Shown: piece after piece, positions 27,901-36,793 of the stretch
Layout of the letters: each line of letters begins with the position of its first letter
Numbering within the stretch: position 1 is the first letter of the stretch
Origin: Paraburkholderia eburnea
Lineage (GTDB): Bacteria > Pseudomonadota > Gammaproteobacteria > Burkholderiales > Burkholderiaceae
DNA length: 64,000 nucleotides
Assembly (NCBI RefSeq): GCF_002917095.1
Contig: NZ_PQGA01000003.1
Coordinates: 1-64,000 of the forward strand
Direction of reading: 5' to 3'
Position numbers and translations under genes: made by a program
Notes under the pieces: model-generated
Database searches by the model: none
What the model was told of the DNA's origin: nothing
What the model saw: only the letters and a program-made list of their open reading frames with translations

Positions 27901-28483
27901 AGGGCAGCGGCGAACCCATCGGAAACAGGTCGATCAGCGAGCCGCGCACGCAGTATTCGCCGGGCCGCATGACCTGGCTCACGTGCTCGTAGCCGGCCAG
28001 CGTGAGCTGCGACTTGAGTCTGGCTTCGTCGAGCCGCTCGCCTTGCGAGAACGAGAATGTATAGGCCGCGAGGAACGAGGCCGGCGGCATGCGGTAAAGC
28101 GCCGTGGTGGCCGGCACGAGCAGGATGTCGCAACGCCCTTCGCCGAGATCGTGCAGCGTCGCCAGGCGCTCGGAAACGAGATCCTGATGCGGCGAGAACG
28201 TGTCGTAAGGCAGCGTTTCCCAGTCGGGCAGCAGGCGCACACGTGCTTCGGGCGCGAAGAACGGGATTTCCTGGGCGAGACGCTGGGCGTCCACGGCGCT
28301 GGCGCAGATCACCGCCAGCAGCGGGGCGGTCGTGCCGCTGCCGCGCGCGGCCTCGCGGTAACGGGCGATCAGGAGCGCGTCGGACGAGCCGTGCGTGCCG
28401 TCGAACGCATAGCGCTGCCCCGGCTTGACGACGGCGACCGGTGAAGCGGACGGGGACTTCGAGGATGCGGCGATTTCGGACAT
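24995..28483 (-). CDS. mfd: transcription-repair coupling factor Mfd
   Basis: A 1162-residue superfamily 2 translocase that removes stalled RNA polymerase at lesions and recruits UvrA. In order: UvrB-homology N-terminus (LPDWETLPYDTFSPHQDLVSER), the RNA-polymerase-interaction domain around residues 480-550 (VGDPVVHAQHGIGRYHGL), helicase motif I (GDVGFGKTEVALRA), DEEH (IIDEEHRFGVRQ), TATPIPRTL, the TRG segment (GRVGRSHHQAYAYLL) and the C-terminal domain. The start at 28483 (MSEIAASS) gives near-standard length; 22 further in-frame residues upstream are not conserved. It is divergent from ispD. Confidence 0.96.
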   Translation of the reverse strand: MSEIAASSKSPSASPVAVVKPGQRYAFDGTHGSSDALLIARYREAARGSGTTAPLLAVICASAVDAQRLAQEIPFFAPEARVRLLPDWETLPYDTFSPHQDLVSERLATLHDLGEGRCDILLVPATTALYRMPPASFLAAYTFSFSQGERLDEARLKSQLTLAGYEHVSQVMRPGEYCVRGSLIDLFPMGSPLPYRLDLFDDQVDSIRAFDPDSQRSLYPVKEVRLLPGREFPFDEASRTAFRSRWREVFEGDPSRATIYKDIGNGVPSAGIEYYLPLFFEETATLFHYLPQNAQLVFSGDLDTSIRRFTADTKQRHNFLAHDRERPILEPQRLFLTDEDFFTLAKPFARLVLPAASAGGWATPLPTLAIDRHADDPLAALRGYLDTTKNRVLFAVESAGRRETIAQLLADNHLRPTSADSFEDWLTGDERFVLGVAPLSTGFALPGEALTIITETELYGPLSRRAGRRRQEQASNVDSMVRDLSELKVGDPVVHAQHGIGRYHGLVTMDLGEGDTEFLHLEYANGSKLYVPVSQLHVISRYSGADPDSAPLHALGSGQWEKARRKAAQQIRDTAAELLNLYARRAAREGHAFALEPKDYVKFAESFGFEETPDQAAAIAAVIGDMTSGKPMDRLVCGDVGFGKTEVALRAAFIAVMGGKQVAILSPTTLLAEQHTQTFTDRFSEWPVRIAELSRFKSAKEVSTAIQQINEGSVDIVIGTHKLLSSDVQFKRLGLVIIDEEHRFGVRQKEALKALRAEVDVLTLTATPIPRTLGMALEGLRDFSVIATAPQKRLAIKTFVRREEDSVIREAMLRELKRGGQVYFLHNEVETIENRRAMLEALVPEARIAVAHGQMHERELEAVMRDFVAQRANVLLCTTIIETGIDVPTANTILIHRSDKFGLAQLHQLRGRVGRSHHQAYAYLLVHDPQGLTKQAQRRLEAIQQMEELGSGFYLAMHDLEIRGTGEVLGDKQSGEIQEIGFQLYTDMLNDAVKALKDGREPDLNAPLAATTEINLHAPAILPADYCGDVQERLSLYKRLANCEHDDSIDGIQEELIDRFGKMPPQAHALIETHRLRLAAKPLGITKIDAGEAVIGLQFVPNPPVDAMRIIEMVQKHKHVKLAGQDKLRIETRSPDLAVRVATVKETLRALGAPTRAAAPRT

Positions 28484-28813
28484 AGGGGCAACAGGTTGGC
28501 CTCGGGCGTGGCGGGCGGCGTGCATCGATGAAGGCAGCACCGCGAGCACCGCCTCGGTGCATGCGATCCGGACGAAGCTGTGGTCAAAACAGCGTGATTC
28601 AAGACAGCCATTCGAAAAGCGCGTGCAGCGTCGCCATTGTGCCTGCGTGCCGCTCTGGCATGGCGTTGGCGCTGCTTTCGCGCGGCCTGTCGACTGGCTG
28701 CCGGCGTGCCCGTTGCGCGCGCCATCGGGTACTGCTTGCGGAGCTTGGGCGTGCGGGCAAGGGACCTATTATAAAATCCGTCCTTTACTTTGACTCATGC
28801 GGCTCGCGACACC
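28484..28813. other. divergent intergenic region between mfd and ispD (330 nt)
   Basis: No gene is supported. A weak sigma-70-like promoter reading toward ispD is noted separately at 28745-28772. I see no clear promoter toward mfd. Confidence 0.4.
28745..28772 (+). promoter_or_regulatory. possible sigma-70 promoter for ispD-ispF
   Basis: TTGGGC (28745-28750), 16 bases, then TATTAT (28767-28772) in a locally A/T-rich patch, ending about 41 bases before the GTG start of ispD. Confidence 0.4.
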
Positions 28814-29539
28814 GTGACCTCACGCCTATTTGCCCTGATTCCCTGCGCCGGTACCGGCAGCCGTTCGGGATCGTCCCTGCCCAAGCAATACCGCACGGTT
28901 GCGGGGCACGATCTCCTGCACTATACGCTCGCGGCGTTCGACGCCTGCAGCGAATTCACCCAGACCCTGGTCGTCATTTCTCCCGACGATAGCCACTTCG
29001 ACGCGCGCCGCTTCGGCGGCCTGCGCTTCGCGGTACGGCGCACCGGCGGGGCCTCGCGCCAGGCGTCGGTCTACAACGGCCTCGTCGCGCTCGCCGAATT
29101 CGGCGCCACCGACGACGACTGGGTGCTCGTGCACGACGCCGCGCGCCCCGGCATCACGCCCGCGCTGATCCGCTCGCTCGTCGATGCGCTCAAGGACGAT
29201 CCGGTCGGCGGCATCATGGCGCTGCCCGTGGCCGATACGCTCAAGCGCGTCGCGCCCCATAACGTACCGGGCGGCCCGCGCATCGCGCGCACCGAATCGC
29301 GCGACGGCCTCTGGCAGGCCCAGACGCCGCAGATGTTCCGCATCGGCATGCTGCGCGGCGCGATCGAGCGCGCCCAGCGGGAAGGGCACGATCTCACCGA
29401 CGAGGCCAGCGCCATCGAATGGCTTGGCCATTCGCCGCGCCTCGTGCAGGGCAGCCTGCGCAATTTCAAGGTGACGTACCCTGAAGACTTCGCGCTTGCC
29501 GAAGCCATTCTCAGCGCCGCAAACCAGGCGTGCCAATAA
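28814..29539 (+). CDS. ispD: 2-C-methyl-D-erythritol 4-phosphate cytidylyltransferase
   Basis: A 241-residue nucleotidyltransferase of the MEP isoprenoid pathway that joins CTP and MEP. The nucleotide loop CAGTGSRSG and PKQY are near the N-terminus; HDAARPGIT holds the metal-contact region, and [13 protein letters not shown] holds substrate contacts. The GTG at 28814 ([10 protein letters not shown]) is preferred over TTG at 28790 because family homology starts there, although no strong Shine-Dalgarno sequence is visible. ispF follows after 50 nt and is likely in the same operon. Confidence 0.95.
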   Translation: MTSRLFALIPCAGTGSRSGSSLPKQYRTVAGHDLLHYTLAAFDACSEFTQTLVVISPDDSHFDARRFGGLRFAVRRTGGASRQASVYNGLVALAEFGATDDDWVLVHDAARPGITPALIRSLVDALKDDPVGGIMALPVADTLKRVAPHNVPGGPRIARTESRDGLWQAQTPQMFRIGMLRGAIERAQREGHDLTDEASAIEWLGHSPRLVQGSLRNFKVTYPEDFALAEAILSAANQACQ

Positions 29540-29589
29540 AGCGCGCCGAATTGATAGCGCCCCAAGCAACCCACACGGAAAACCCACAC

Positions 29590-30069
29590 ATGGACATCAG
29601 AATCGGACAAGGCTACGACGTGCACGCGCTCGTGGCGGGACGCCCGCTTGTCATCGGCGGCGTGACGGTGCCCTACGACCGCGGGCTGCTCGGCCACTCG
29701 GACGCGGACGTGCTGCTGCACGCCATCACCGACGCGCTTTTCGGCGCCGCGGCGCTCGGCGACATCGGCCGTCACTTCCCGGATACCGACAAGCAGTTCT
29801 ACGGCGCCAATAGCCGCGTGTTGCTGCGCGAATGCCTGCGCCGCGTCGAGGAAGCCGGCTTCACGCTGATCAATGTCGATAGCACCGTGATCGCCCAGGC
29901 GCCCAAGCTCTCGCCGCATATCGACGCCATGCGCGCCTGTATCGCGGAAGACCTCAAACTGCCGCTCGATCGCGTGAACGTGAAGGCAAAGACCAACGAA
30001 AAACTCGGCTATCTGGGTCGCAGCGAAGGCATCGAAGCGCAGGCGGCCGTGCTGATCACGCGCGCCTGA
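29590..30069 (+). CDS. ispF: 2-C-methyl-D-erythritol 2,4-cyclodiphosphate synthase
   Basis: A 159-residue homotrimeric enzyme that cyclises CDP-methylerythritol phosphate with loss of CMP. Zinc ligands Asp10 and His12 are in [17 protein letters not shown] and the [10 protein letters not shown] stretch are present, and the C-terminal [13 protein letters not shown] segment is typical. It follows ispD, the usual pairing in this group. Length is standard. Confidence 0.97.
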   Translation: MDIRIGQGYDVHALVAGRPLVIGGVTVPYDRGLLGHSDADVLLHAITDALFGAAALGDIGRHFPDTDKQFYGANSRVLLRECLRRVEEAGFTLINVDSTVIAQAPKLSPHIDAMRACIAEDLKLPLDRVNVKAKTNEKLGYLGRSEGIEAQAAVLITRA

Positions 30070-30154
30070 TATTGCATTTCAGGTCTTGAAACAAGGGCCT
30101 TTCTGCATTCCTCAGCGTGGCGCGCAAGCGTCGTGCCTCGCAAATGTCGAATGG

Positions 30155-30185
30155 GAAGAGCAGGGCCCATGCCCGCTCTTCTTGT
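30155..30185 (+). terminator. possible terminator after ispF
   Basis: GAAGAGCAGGGC and GCCCGCTCTTC pair with one bulged base around loop CCAT; the following T-run is weak (TTGT). It could attenuate rather than fully stop read-through. Confidence 0.4.
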
Positions 30186-30289
30186 CTGGGCGGTGGTTGC
30201 ATCTGCAATCACCGCCTTGCTTTTTCTTGCCGATTTATTTCCGCTTTTTTCCCCTTATGCTCAAAGCGTAACCGGAAGCGGAAAGGGCA

Positions 30290-31444
30290 ATGACGGGACT
30301 CGAAAGACGCGTAAAAGGCCTCGACGGACTCCGGGCGCTGGCCGTGATGCTGGTGTTTCTCTCCCACAAGGCGCACGTCGAAATCATCGATGCCGGCAAG
30401 ATCGGCGTATGGCTCTTCTTCCTGATCAGCGGCTATCTGATCATCGGCGAGCTGCATCGCAATCGTCTGCGCATCGAGCAGCATGCCGCGCGGCGTGACG
30501 CCGTGCTCTACGTTTTCTTCGTCAAGCGCGCGCTGCGCATCTTCCCGGTCTACTACCTGCTGCTTATCGCGCTGACGATCGCGCATGCGTTCTTCTATCA
30601 GCGCGATGTCGAATTGGGCCTCGCCTGGCATTTCGTATTCCTGTCCAATTTCTGGATCGGGATCGTGCACGACGGTTGGCCGGGGACGGTATCGCATTTC
30701 TGGAGCCTGGCGGTCGAGCAGCAGTTCTATCTGATTGCGCCGTTCGCGCTGCTATTCGCGCGCGCCTCGCGTCATCTGGGCATGTGCATCGGCTTGATTG
30801 GCGCTGCGGCGCTCGTGCATCTCGGGCTCTATGCGGGCGGCGCGATCGAGCCGCTGGTCTATGCGTTCTCGCCGTGGAATTTCGCCTTGCTCGCGCTTGG
30901 CGGAGCGCTGGCGATCGGCGGCGAGCGCGTGCAGGTGACGGGGCGCTTGCCCGCCGCGCTATGGTGCGCGCTGGCGCTTGCGTGTCTGGGCGTGTTCGCG
31001 TTCGCACGTGCCGATTGCGTGAGTTGCGAGGCGATGCAACGCGCCGTGATGCCGGGCCTGCTCGATATCGGTCTTGCGCTTTCGCTGGGGGCGGTGTTCC
31101 TGTGGATCGTGCGCCGGCAGGACAGCGCGCTGGTCGCGGCGCTGGAGCTGCGGCCGCTCGCGTATCTCGGTACCGTCAGCTACGGCTTTTATCTGTTCCA
31201 CAATCTCGTGCCGTCGCGACTGGGCGAGGCACCCGCGCTCTACGTGCGGCTGCACTTGCCGCCGTTCGCACAAGACCTGCTGCCGCTCGTATTGCAGTTC
31301 GCGCTGGCCGTGCTGCTCGCGCATCTCTCGTGGCAACTGCTGGAAAAGCGCGTGCTGGAGTGGAAGGCGCCGCTGACGGCCGCGATCCGCAACCGTCTGC
31401 CGGCGCGCACGGCCGCGGGCCAGATCCAGGCAGGCGCTGAGTAG
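30290..31444 (+). CDS. membrane acyltransferase, OafA/YrhL-like
   Basis: A 384-residue integral membrane protein with about ten hydrophobic segments and the acyltransferase-3 features: LDGLRALAVMLVFLSH at the start (catalytic His in the family), FFLISGYLI, and FWSLAVEQQFYLI near residue 140. There is no C-terminal SGNH domain. The family moves acyl groups onto sugars of lipopolysaccharide, exopolysaccharide or other envelope glycans; the acceptor is unknown here. It is not in a polysaccharide cluster. Its stop lies 2 nt from that of the convergent peroxiredoxin gene. Confidence 0.88.
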   Translation: MTGLERRVKGLDGLRALAVMLVFLSHKAHVEIIDAGKIGVWLFFLISGYLIIGELHRNRLRIEQHAARRDAVLYVFFVKRALRIFPVYYLLLIALTIAHAFFYQRDVELGLAWHFVFLSNFWIGIVHDGWPGTVSHFWSLAVEQQFYLIAPFALLFARASRHLGMCIGLIGAAALVHLGLYAGGAIEPLVYAFSPWNFALLALGGALAIGGERVQVTGRLPAALWCALALACLGVFAFARADCVSCEAMQRAVMPGLLDIGLALSLGAVFLWIVRRQDSALVAALELRPLAYLGTVSYGFYLFHNLVPSRLGEAPALYVRLHLPPFAQDLLPLVLQFALAVLLAHLSWQLLEKRVLEWKAPLTAAIRNRLPARTAAGQIQAGAE

Positions 31445-31446
31445 CG

Positions 31447-31995
31447 CTAGAAGGTGGCGCCGCCGATTTCGCGCCCGCCCGGGCAGAGCTCGCCGGTTTG
31501 CAGTCCGTCGAGCACGCGCAGCACCTCGATTGCGCTGCGCCCTACGTTGAGGCTGTTCACGGACACGTGCTGAATGGTGTTATCCGGATCGACGATAAAG
31601 GTCGCGCGCAGCGCCACGCCCGCTTCCTTGTCGCGAATGCCGAGCTGATCGATCAACTCGCCCTTCACGTCGCCGAAGGAGTAGTGATTCAGGCGGTCGA
31701 GTTCATGGTTCTCGCGCCGCCAGGCGAGCTTCACGTATTCGTTGTCGCAACTGCCGCCCATCAGCACCGTGCTGCGGTCCTCGAATTCCTTGTGCAACTG
31801 GGCGAACGCGACGATCTCGGTCGGACAGATCACGGTGAAATCCTTCGGATAGAAGTAGATGACTTTCCACTTGTCCGAAAAAGTCTGCTCGGTGATTTCG
31901 AGGAAGGCCGATTCGCCGTTTTCTTCAGGATGATTGAAGCCGGGCTTCGCGGCCGTGACGGTGAAGGCGGCCAGTTTGTCGCCGACGGTTTTCAT
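31447..31995 (-). CDS. AhpC-type 2-Cys peroxiredoxin
   Basis: A 182-residue thiol peroxidase that reduces hydroperoxides in the cytoplasm. The peroxidatic cysteine is Cys57 in KDFTVICPTE; a C-terminal cysteine, Cys171 (GELCPGG), is in the place of the resolving residue, and an extra Cys83 (GGSCDNE) is present. The pattern is closer to mycobacterial-type AhpC (often reduced by AhpD) than to the enteric AhpC/AhpF pair. No ahpD or ahpF neighbour is in the window, so the reductant is unknown. Confidence 0.9.
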   Translation of the reverse strand: MKTVGDKLAAFTVTAAKPGFNHPEENGESAFLEITEQTFSDKWKVIYFYPKDFTVICPTEIVAFAQLHKEFEDRSTVLMGGSCDNEYVKLAWRRENHELDRLNHYSFGDVKGELIDQLGIRDKEAGVALRATFIVDPDNTIQHVSVNSLNVGRSAIEVLRVLDGLQTGELCPGGREIGGATF

Positions 31996-32132
31996 GGCGT
32001 CGCTCCTTGATCACGAAACTGGGTTCTATTCCTTGCGATTGTGGCAGGGGACGACAACGCACGCTGCGAGCCTGCACCGCAGCGTGGTCGTGTCGAAGGG
32101 GGGAGGGCGTGCGGCCCGTGACGCTGTGACGC

Positions 32133-33482
32133 TCAGGCGCCCTTGGCGAGCGGAAACTCGATGGTCACTTCGAGGCCGGGGCCGGGCGCGCGATTGCGCA
32201 GGCGCAGCGCACCGCGATAGCGGCCCACGAGGCGCTGCACGATGGCCATGCCGAGGCCCGTGCCGTTGGCCTGGGTGCGGGCGCTGTCGACGCGGTAGAA
32301 AGGCCGCGTGACGAGCGCAAGCTGGTCCTCGGGGATGCCGGGACCTTCGTCGACCACGGACAGCTCCACGCGCGAATGCGAGACGCGCGTTTCCAGCATG
32401 ATGTGAGGAATGCCGTCCGATTCGCTCGCCCCATATTTGCGCGCGTTTTCGATCAGATTGCCGACGATGCGGCGCACGTCGGTATCGTCGGCTTCGATCA
32501 CGGCCGTGGGTGCGAGGCGCGTGATGAGACGCACGCCGTCCTCGCCCGCCATGCGCGCGGCCATTTCGCTTGCGATCACGGAAAGATCGACGCGCTCGGG
32601 CATGCGCTGCACGGGCCGCGCATAGTCGAGGAAGCGGCCGATGATCATGTCCATCTGCTCGATGTCGTCGACCATCGCGTCCTTGGTCGCCTGATCGGAC
32701 GGACTCATCTCGGTTTCCAGCCGCAGCCGCGCGAGCGGCGTGCGCAGGTCGTGCGAGATGCCCGCGAGCATCAGGGCCCGGTCGGCCTCCAGTTGATCGA
32801 GGTCGCGCACCATCTGGTTGAACGAGCGATTGGTTTCGGCGGCCACGCCCATGCCGCTTTCGGGCAAGGGCGCGGGCGATTGCCCCGAGCCCACCATGCG
32901 CGCCGACATGGCCAGCCGCGCAAACGGCCGGTTCACGAGACTCGTGATGAAGGCCGCGCCGAACAGCGACAGCGCGAGCGCGGACACGCCCCATCCGACC
33001 CACTGCAGGCCGGTGACGTTGTCGAGCTGGTCGCGGTCGAGCGCGACCCAGTAATCGTCGTCGTCGATCTTGAAGCTGATCCACACGCCGGGAATGTCGT
33101 TCACGGACTGGGCGATGACGGTGTCGTCGCCCAGCCGGCCGCGAATGTCATGCTCGATCAGACGATTGAGCGATTCGTCGGGCTGCAGTTTGTACTTGTC
33201 GGTGGTTTCGCGCGGATAGACGCGCACGCCCTCGTTGCTCTCCAGATCCTGCAGCAGCGCGCGCCGCAGATCGGGATCGGAATAGAGCAGGGCCGTGCGC
33301 GTGAGCTTGACCACGGCGACGAGCTGCAGCGCCACGCGCTGCGCGCGCGGCTCGCGCTCGATCACACGAAAGCTCTGGAACCATGCCGCGAGGCTGACCG
33401 CGATGAGCAGCGCGATCAGCAGGAAGGTGCGCCAGAACAGGTCGCCGAACGCGAGCGTCAGGAGACGCCGGTCAATGCGCAT
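32133..33482 (-). CDS. envZ: osmolarity sensor histidine kinase EnvZ
   Basis: A 449-residue inner-membrane kinase: membrane segments at about residues 17-36 and 161-181, a periplasmic region of about 125 residues, HAMP (FARLAMSARMVGSG), HisKA with His244 (ISHDLRTPLARLRLE), N-box NLIENARKYG, G1 DEGPGIP and G2 GTGLGMAI. These match EnvZ rather than other OmpR-family kinases. It lies 58 nt downstream of ompR, on the same strand. Confidence 0.92.
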   Translation of the reverse strand: MRIDRRLLTLAFGDLFWRTFLLIALLIAVSLAAWFQSFRVIEREPRAQRVALQLVAVVKLTRTALLYSDPDLRRALLQDLESNEGVRVYPRETTDKYKLQPDESLNRLIEHDIRGRLGDDTVIAQSVNDIPGVWISFKIDDDDYWVALDRDQLDNVTGLQWVGWGVSALALSLFGAAFITSLVNRPFARLAMSARMVGSGQSPAPLPESGMGVAAETNRSFNQMVRDLDQLEADRALMLAGISHDLRTPLARLRLETEMSPSDQATKDAMVDDIEQMDMIIGRFLDYARPVQRMPERVDLSVIASEMAARMAGEDGVRLITRLAPTAVIEADDTDVRRIVGNLIENARKYGASESDGIPHIMLETRVSHSRVELSVVDEGPGIPEDQLALVTRPFYRVDSARTQANGTGLGMAIVQRLVGRYRGALRLRNRAPGPGLEVTIEFPLAKGA

Positions 33483-33540
33483 GGACCCTTCCCATCGACA
33501 AAGGCCGGGCAGGCAGACAGATACCCAAAGACATCAGGGA

Positions 33541-34266
33541 TCAGGCGGCGCCGTCGGGGATGAACACGTAGCCGAGGCCCCAGACCGTCTGGATGAAACG
33601 CGGGCTGCCCGGATCCGGCTCGATCAGCTTGCGCAGACGCGAGATCTGCACGTCGAGGCTGCGGTCGAACACTTCGTATTCGCGCCCGCGTGCGAGTTCC
33701 ATGAGCTTTTCGCGCGAGAGCGGCTGGCGCGGATGACGCGCGAACACCTTGAGCACCGAGAATTCGCCCGTGGTGAGCGGAATTTCCTGGCCGGCCTTGG
33801 TGAGCGTGCGGGTGGCGAGATTCAGGGCGAATTCGCCGAACTCGAATACTTCGGTGGTTTCCGAAGGCGCGCCCGGCAGTTCGGACGGCGCCTGGCGGCG
33901 CAGCACGGCGTGAATGCGCGCGACCAGTTCGCGCGGATTGAAGGGTTTCGGGAGGTAGTCGTCGGCGCCCATTTCGAGGCCCACGATGCGATCCACGTCT
34001 TCGCCCTTGGCGGTGAGCATGATGATCGGCGTGCGGTCGTTGCTGCCGCGCAGGCGACGGCAGATCGACAGACCGTCTTCGCCCGGCAGCATCAGGTCGA
34101 GCACGAGCAGGTCGAAGCGTTCGCGCACCCACAGCTTGTTCATGGCGGGCGCATTTTCTGCGACATAGACGTTAAAGCCCTGCTCGCCGAGGTAGCGGCG
34201 CAGCAGGTCGCGCAGTCGCGGGTCGTCGTCGACAACGAGAATTTTGGACGGGTTCTTGGTTTCCAT
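33541..34266 (-). CDS. ompR: response regulator OmpR
   Basis: A 241-residue regulator: receiver domain with acidic pair in VVDDDPRL, phosphoacceptor Asp57 (LVLDLMLPG) and Lys in YLPKPFN, then a winged-helix DNA-binding domain (residues about 135-235, SREKLMELARGREYEVFDRSLDVQISRLRKLIE). The start at 34266 (METKNPSK) fits the family; a second ATG at 34275 adds three residues. Three GTTAC motifs in phase upstream may be its own binding sites. Confidence 0.94.
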   Translation of the reverse strand: METKNPSKILVVDDDPRLRDLLRRYLGEQGFNVYVAENAPAMNKLWVRERFDLLVLDLMLPGEDGLSICRRLRGSNDRTPIIMLTAKGEDVDRIVGLEMGADDYLPKPFNPRELVARIHAVLRRQAPSELPGAPSETTEVFEFGEFALNLATRTLTKAGQEIPLTTGEFSVLKVFARHPRQPLSREKLMELARGREYEVFDRSLDVQISRLRKLIEPDPGSPRFIQTVWGLGYVFIPDGAA

Positions 34267-34289
34267 GCCTGGCATCTTAGCGCGATTGA

Positions 34290-34334
34290 GTTACGGTGCG
34301 AGATTGCACCGATTAACAGGTTACAGTCAGTTAC
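34290..34334 (-). promoter_or_regulatory. phased GTTAC repeats upstream of ompR
   Basis: GTTAC occurs at 34290-34294, 34320-34324 and 34330-34334, so all copies are spaced by multiples of 10 bp and lie on one face of the helix. Read toward ompR they are GTAAC. OmpR-family regulators bind tandem 10-bp half-sites, so autoregulation is plausible. A hairpin-like inverted repeat CGGTGC...GCACCG (34294-34311) overlaps the set. Confidence 0.5.
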
Positions 34335-34504
34335 AAAATTTACCCGCCCTGTGCCACGTCAGCAAGCACTGACAGATAGACTTCTTTACGTTTAGCGGCC
34401 ATTCGGTGGATACTTCATTCGATTTTCGAACCAGTGCCCGTGTCAGAGCCGGGTCCACATGTATTCGAGGTAGCCGTTTGCCGCGTCAAGAAGGGAACAA
34501 AACG

Positions 34505-34828
34505 ATGGGAGGGGTCGGCCCGACAATGCGCCACACCGTGATCGCACTGGCGTTGGCCAGCGGCGTCGTGGCGGCATTGGAGGCGGCGCCCATCCATGCG
34601 CAAACCTTCGCCGACGGCCCTCATGCGGGCAGCCGCTACCCGGGCAGGCCGCCGATCCGGCGCGTGCGCAACGATCAACCGCCGCGTCCTGCCTCTGACC
34701 TCAACCAGCGTCCCGCCGTTCCCCCCGATCTCGATGAGCGCCGCCGCGACGGCCACATGACGCCCGACGAGCGGCGTCTGCTGCGCCAGCACATCGAAGA
34801 CGCCGTGCGCGAACTCTACAAGCGCTGA
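34505..34828 (+). CDS. small exported protein of unknown function
   Basis: A 107-residue protein with a hydrophobic signal segment (MRHTVIALALASGVVAALEAAPIHA) and a short Pro/Arg/Asp-rich mature part ending in a charged helix (MTPDERRLLRQHIEDAVRELYKR is split here as residues about 85-107). The ATG at 34505 follows AAGGGAA; a second ATG at 34526 begins at the signal segment itself and is also possible. No domain is recognised. It is divergent from ompR, but a shared control is only inference. Confidence 0.65.
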   Translation: MGGVGPTMRHTVIALALASGVVAALEAAPIHAQTFADGPHAGSRYPGRPPIRRVRNDQPPRPASDLNQRPAVPPDLDERRRDGHMTPDERRLLRQHIEDAVRELYKR

Positions 34829-35106
34829 ATCTTTCTGCAGATCGCCGCGCTTGCGCTGTTGTCCCTTGCGTGTGTCGACCGATGCACTGCGATTCATTTC
34901 CAGTCTTACCGTCAATTTCCTTCGAGACGTTGCTTGCGTTTTAGCTCCAATGCTGCGCACCGCATGCAACCGCTTTGTAGGTAACGTAAGGCGGCAAGGA
35001 AAAATTCCGTTGCAAATCTGCGGTCAACAAGCGTGCCGGGCCGTCCGTTAAGCCGCTACATTCATCTTCTACGGATGCGCGATCGGCTCATGCCCGCCTC
35101 GATCCC

Positions 35107-36714
35107 ATGTCTGCCATGAAACGGTTTATGCGATTCGTGCCTGTCTCGTCGGAGCGCCTTGCTGCGTTGGGCGTCGCTTCGTCCGCGCTGGCGAGCGTGC
35201 AAGCGGTTGCGCAATCCGCAACGCCAGGCCATCGCGCGCATCATCATCGGGCGGCGAGCGCTGCTGCGGCGGCGGATCAAGCCGATGCCGATCTACTCGA
35301 CGCCGACGACGCCACGCATCTGTTGATCCGCACGGGCTTTGCGCCTGCACCCGCTGATGTCGCGCCCTATGTCGGCCTCACGCGCGAAGCGGCTGTTGAG
35401 CGCGTGCTCTCGACGGCGCGCACCGAAGCCGTGACGCCGCTACCGGCGTGGACTAACGACACGCCCTTGACCCGCGCGCAGCGCAACGCGCTGACGCAGG
35501 ATCAGCGCCGTGACGAGCAACGCAGGCGCAGTCAGGATTACGACGACTTGCGCGCCTGGTGGATGCGCGAAATCCTCACGACGCCGTCGCCGCTCACCGA
35601 GCACATGACGCTCTTCTGGCATAACCATTTCACGTCAGGCCAGGACAAGGTCGCCGAGCCGCAACTGATGGCGCAGCAAAATGCGCTCCTGAGGCGTCAC
35701 GCGCTCGGCAGTTTCGCGGCGATGCTGCATGACGTCGCAAAAGATCCGGCGATGCTGCTTTATCTCGACGGCGCGAGCAACCGCAAGGGCAAGCCCAACG
35801 AGAATTTCGCGCGCGAAGTGATGGAGCTTTTTACGCTCGGGGAAGGGCAGTACACGCAGCGCGACGTCTCCGAGGCGGCGCGTGCTTACACAGGCTGGAG
35901 CGTCGAACCCGATTCCTCGCGCTTCGACTGGCGCCCACAGCAGCACGACGACGGCATCAAGATCGTGCTGGGCCATGCCGGCACATTTGATGGCGACGCA
36001 GTGCTCGATATTCTGCTCGGTGAGCCGCAGACGGCGCATTTCGTCTCGGCGAAACTCTGGCGCGAGTTTGTCTCGGACACGCCCGACCCGGAACAGCTCG
36101 ATATCGTGGCCGCGCATTTTCGTTCGAGCGGCTACGACGTCAAGACGGCGTTGCGCGCGCTGCTGGCCACGCCGGCTTTCTGGGACGAACGCAATCGCGG
36201 CGTGCTGGTGAGTTCGCCGGTCGAGTTCATTGCCGGTACGGTGCGGCGTTTCGAGGTCACGTACGCGAACACGGCGCAGTTCGCACGCACGTCGGCGTCG
36301 CTCGGCGAGAATCTGTTTTATCCACCCAATGTGAAGGGCTGGCCCGGTGGCGCGACGTGGATCAATAGCTCGACGTTGCTGGCGCGCAAGCAGTTTGTCG
36401 AGCAACTGTTTCGCGCGACCGGGACGGTGCACCCGCCGATGGGCGGCGCGATGACGAAAGCCGCTGCGACCCTGCCGGCGAGTGGTGCGGCAAAGCCCGC
36501 TGCGCGACCGACGGCCGCCGCCATGCATTTCGATCTGGACGGCTGGCTCGGCCGCTATGGCCTTGGCGCCGACACGGTGCCGGGTCTCTCGGCGCAGTTG
36601 CAGATGCAGCACGCGGTATTGCCGCTTGCCCCTGTCGATGCGGTCGCGCCTGGCAGCAGTGCCGAGGCTTATCTCCAGGCACTCCTGATGGATCCCGTGT
36701 ATCAGTTGAAATGA
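35107..36714 (+). CDS. exported DUF1800-family protein
   Basis: A 535-residue protein with an N-terminal export signal (hydrophobic residues about 18-35, then SVQAVAQS). After a His/Ala-rich spacer the DUF1800 body starts at about residue 55 (DDATHLLIRTGFAPAPADV) and contains MTLFWHNHFTSGQ and FAREVMELFTLGEGQYTQ. No catalytic role is established for the family. It is followed 79 nt later by a Tat-exported DUF1501 protein, a pairing seen repeatedly across bacteria, so the two probably act together outside the cytoplasm. Confidence 0.88.
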   Translation: MSAMKRFMRFVPVSSERLAALGVASSALASVQAVAQSATPGHRAHHHRAASAAAAADQADADLLDADDATHLLIRTGFAPAPADVAPYVGLTREAAVERVLSTARTEAVTPLPAWTNDTPLTRAQRNALTQDQRRDEQRRRSQDYDDLRAWWMREILTTPSPLTEHMTLFWHNHFTSGQDKVAEPQLMAQQNALLRRHALGSFAAMLHDVAKDPAMLLYLDGASNRKGKPNENFAREVMELFTLGEGQYTQRDVSEAARAYTGWSVEPDSSRFDWRPQQHDDGIKIVLGHAGTFDGDAVLDILLGEPQTAHFVSAKLWREFVSDTPDPEQLDIVAAHFRSSGYDVKTALRALLATPAFWDERNRGVLVSSPVEFIAGTVRRFEVTYANTAQFARTSASLGENLFYPPNVKGWPGGATWINSSTLLARKQFVEQLFRATGTVHPPMGGAMTKAAATLPASGAAKPAARPTAAAMHFDLDGWLGRYGLGADTVPGLSAQLQMQHAVLPLAPVDAVAPGSSAEAYLQALLMDPVYQLK

Positions 36715-36793
36715 AGCGCAAAGCGAAGCATAAAGCGATGATCTCCCCACGACACGAGCGGCTGCGCGCCGCATGGACTCAACGAGGCATGGC

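Noticed and set aside
24731..28444. 1237-codon open frame opposite mfd
   Set aside because: Antisense to a fully recognisable Mfd; its translation is Arg/His/Val-rich without domains, the usual GC-driven shadow.
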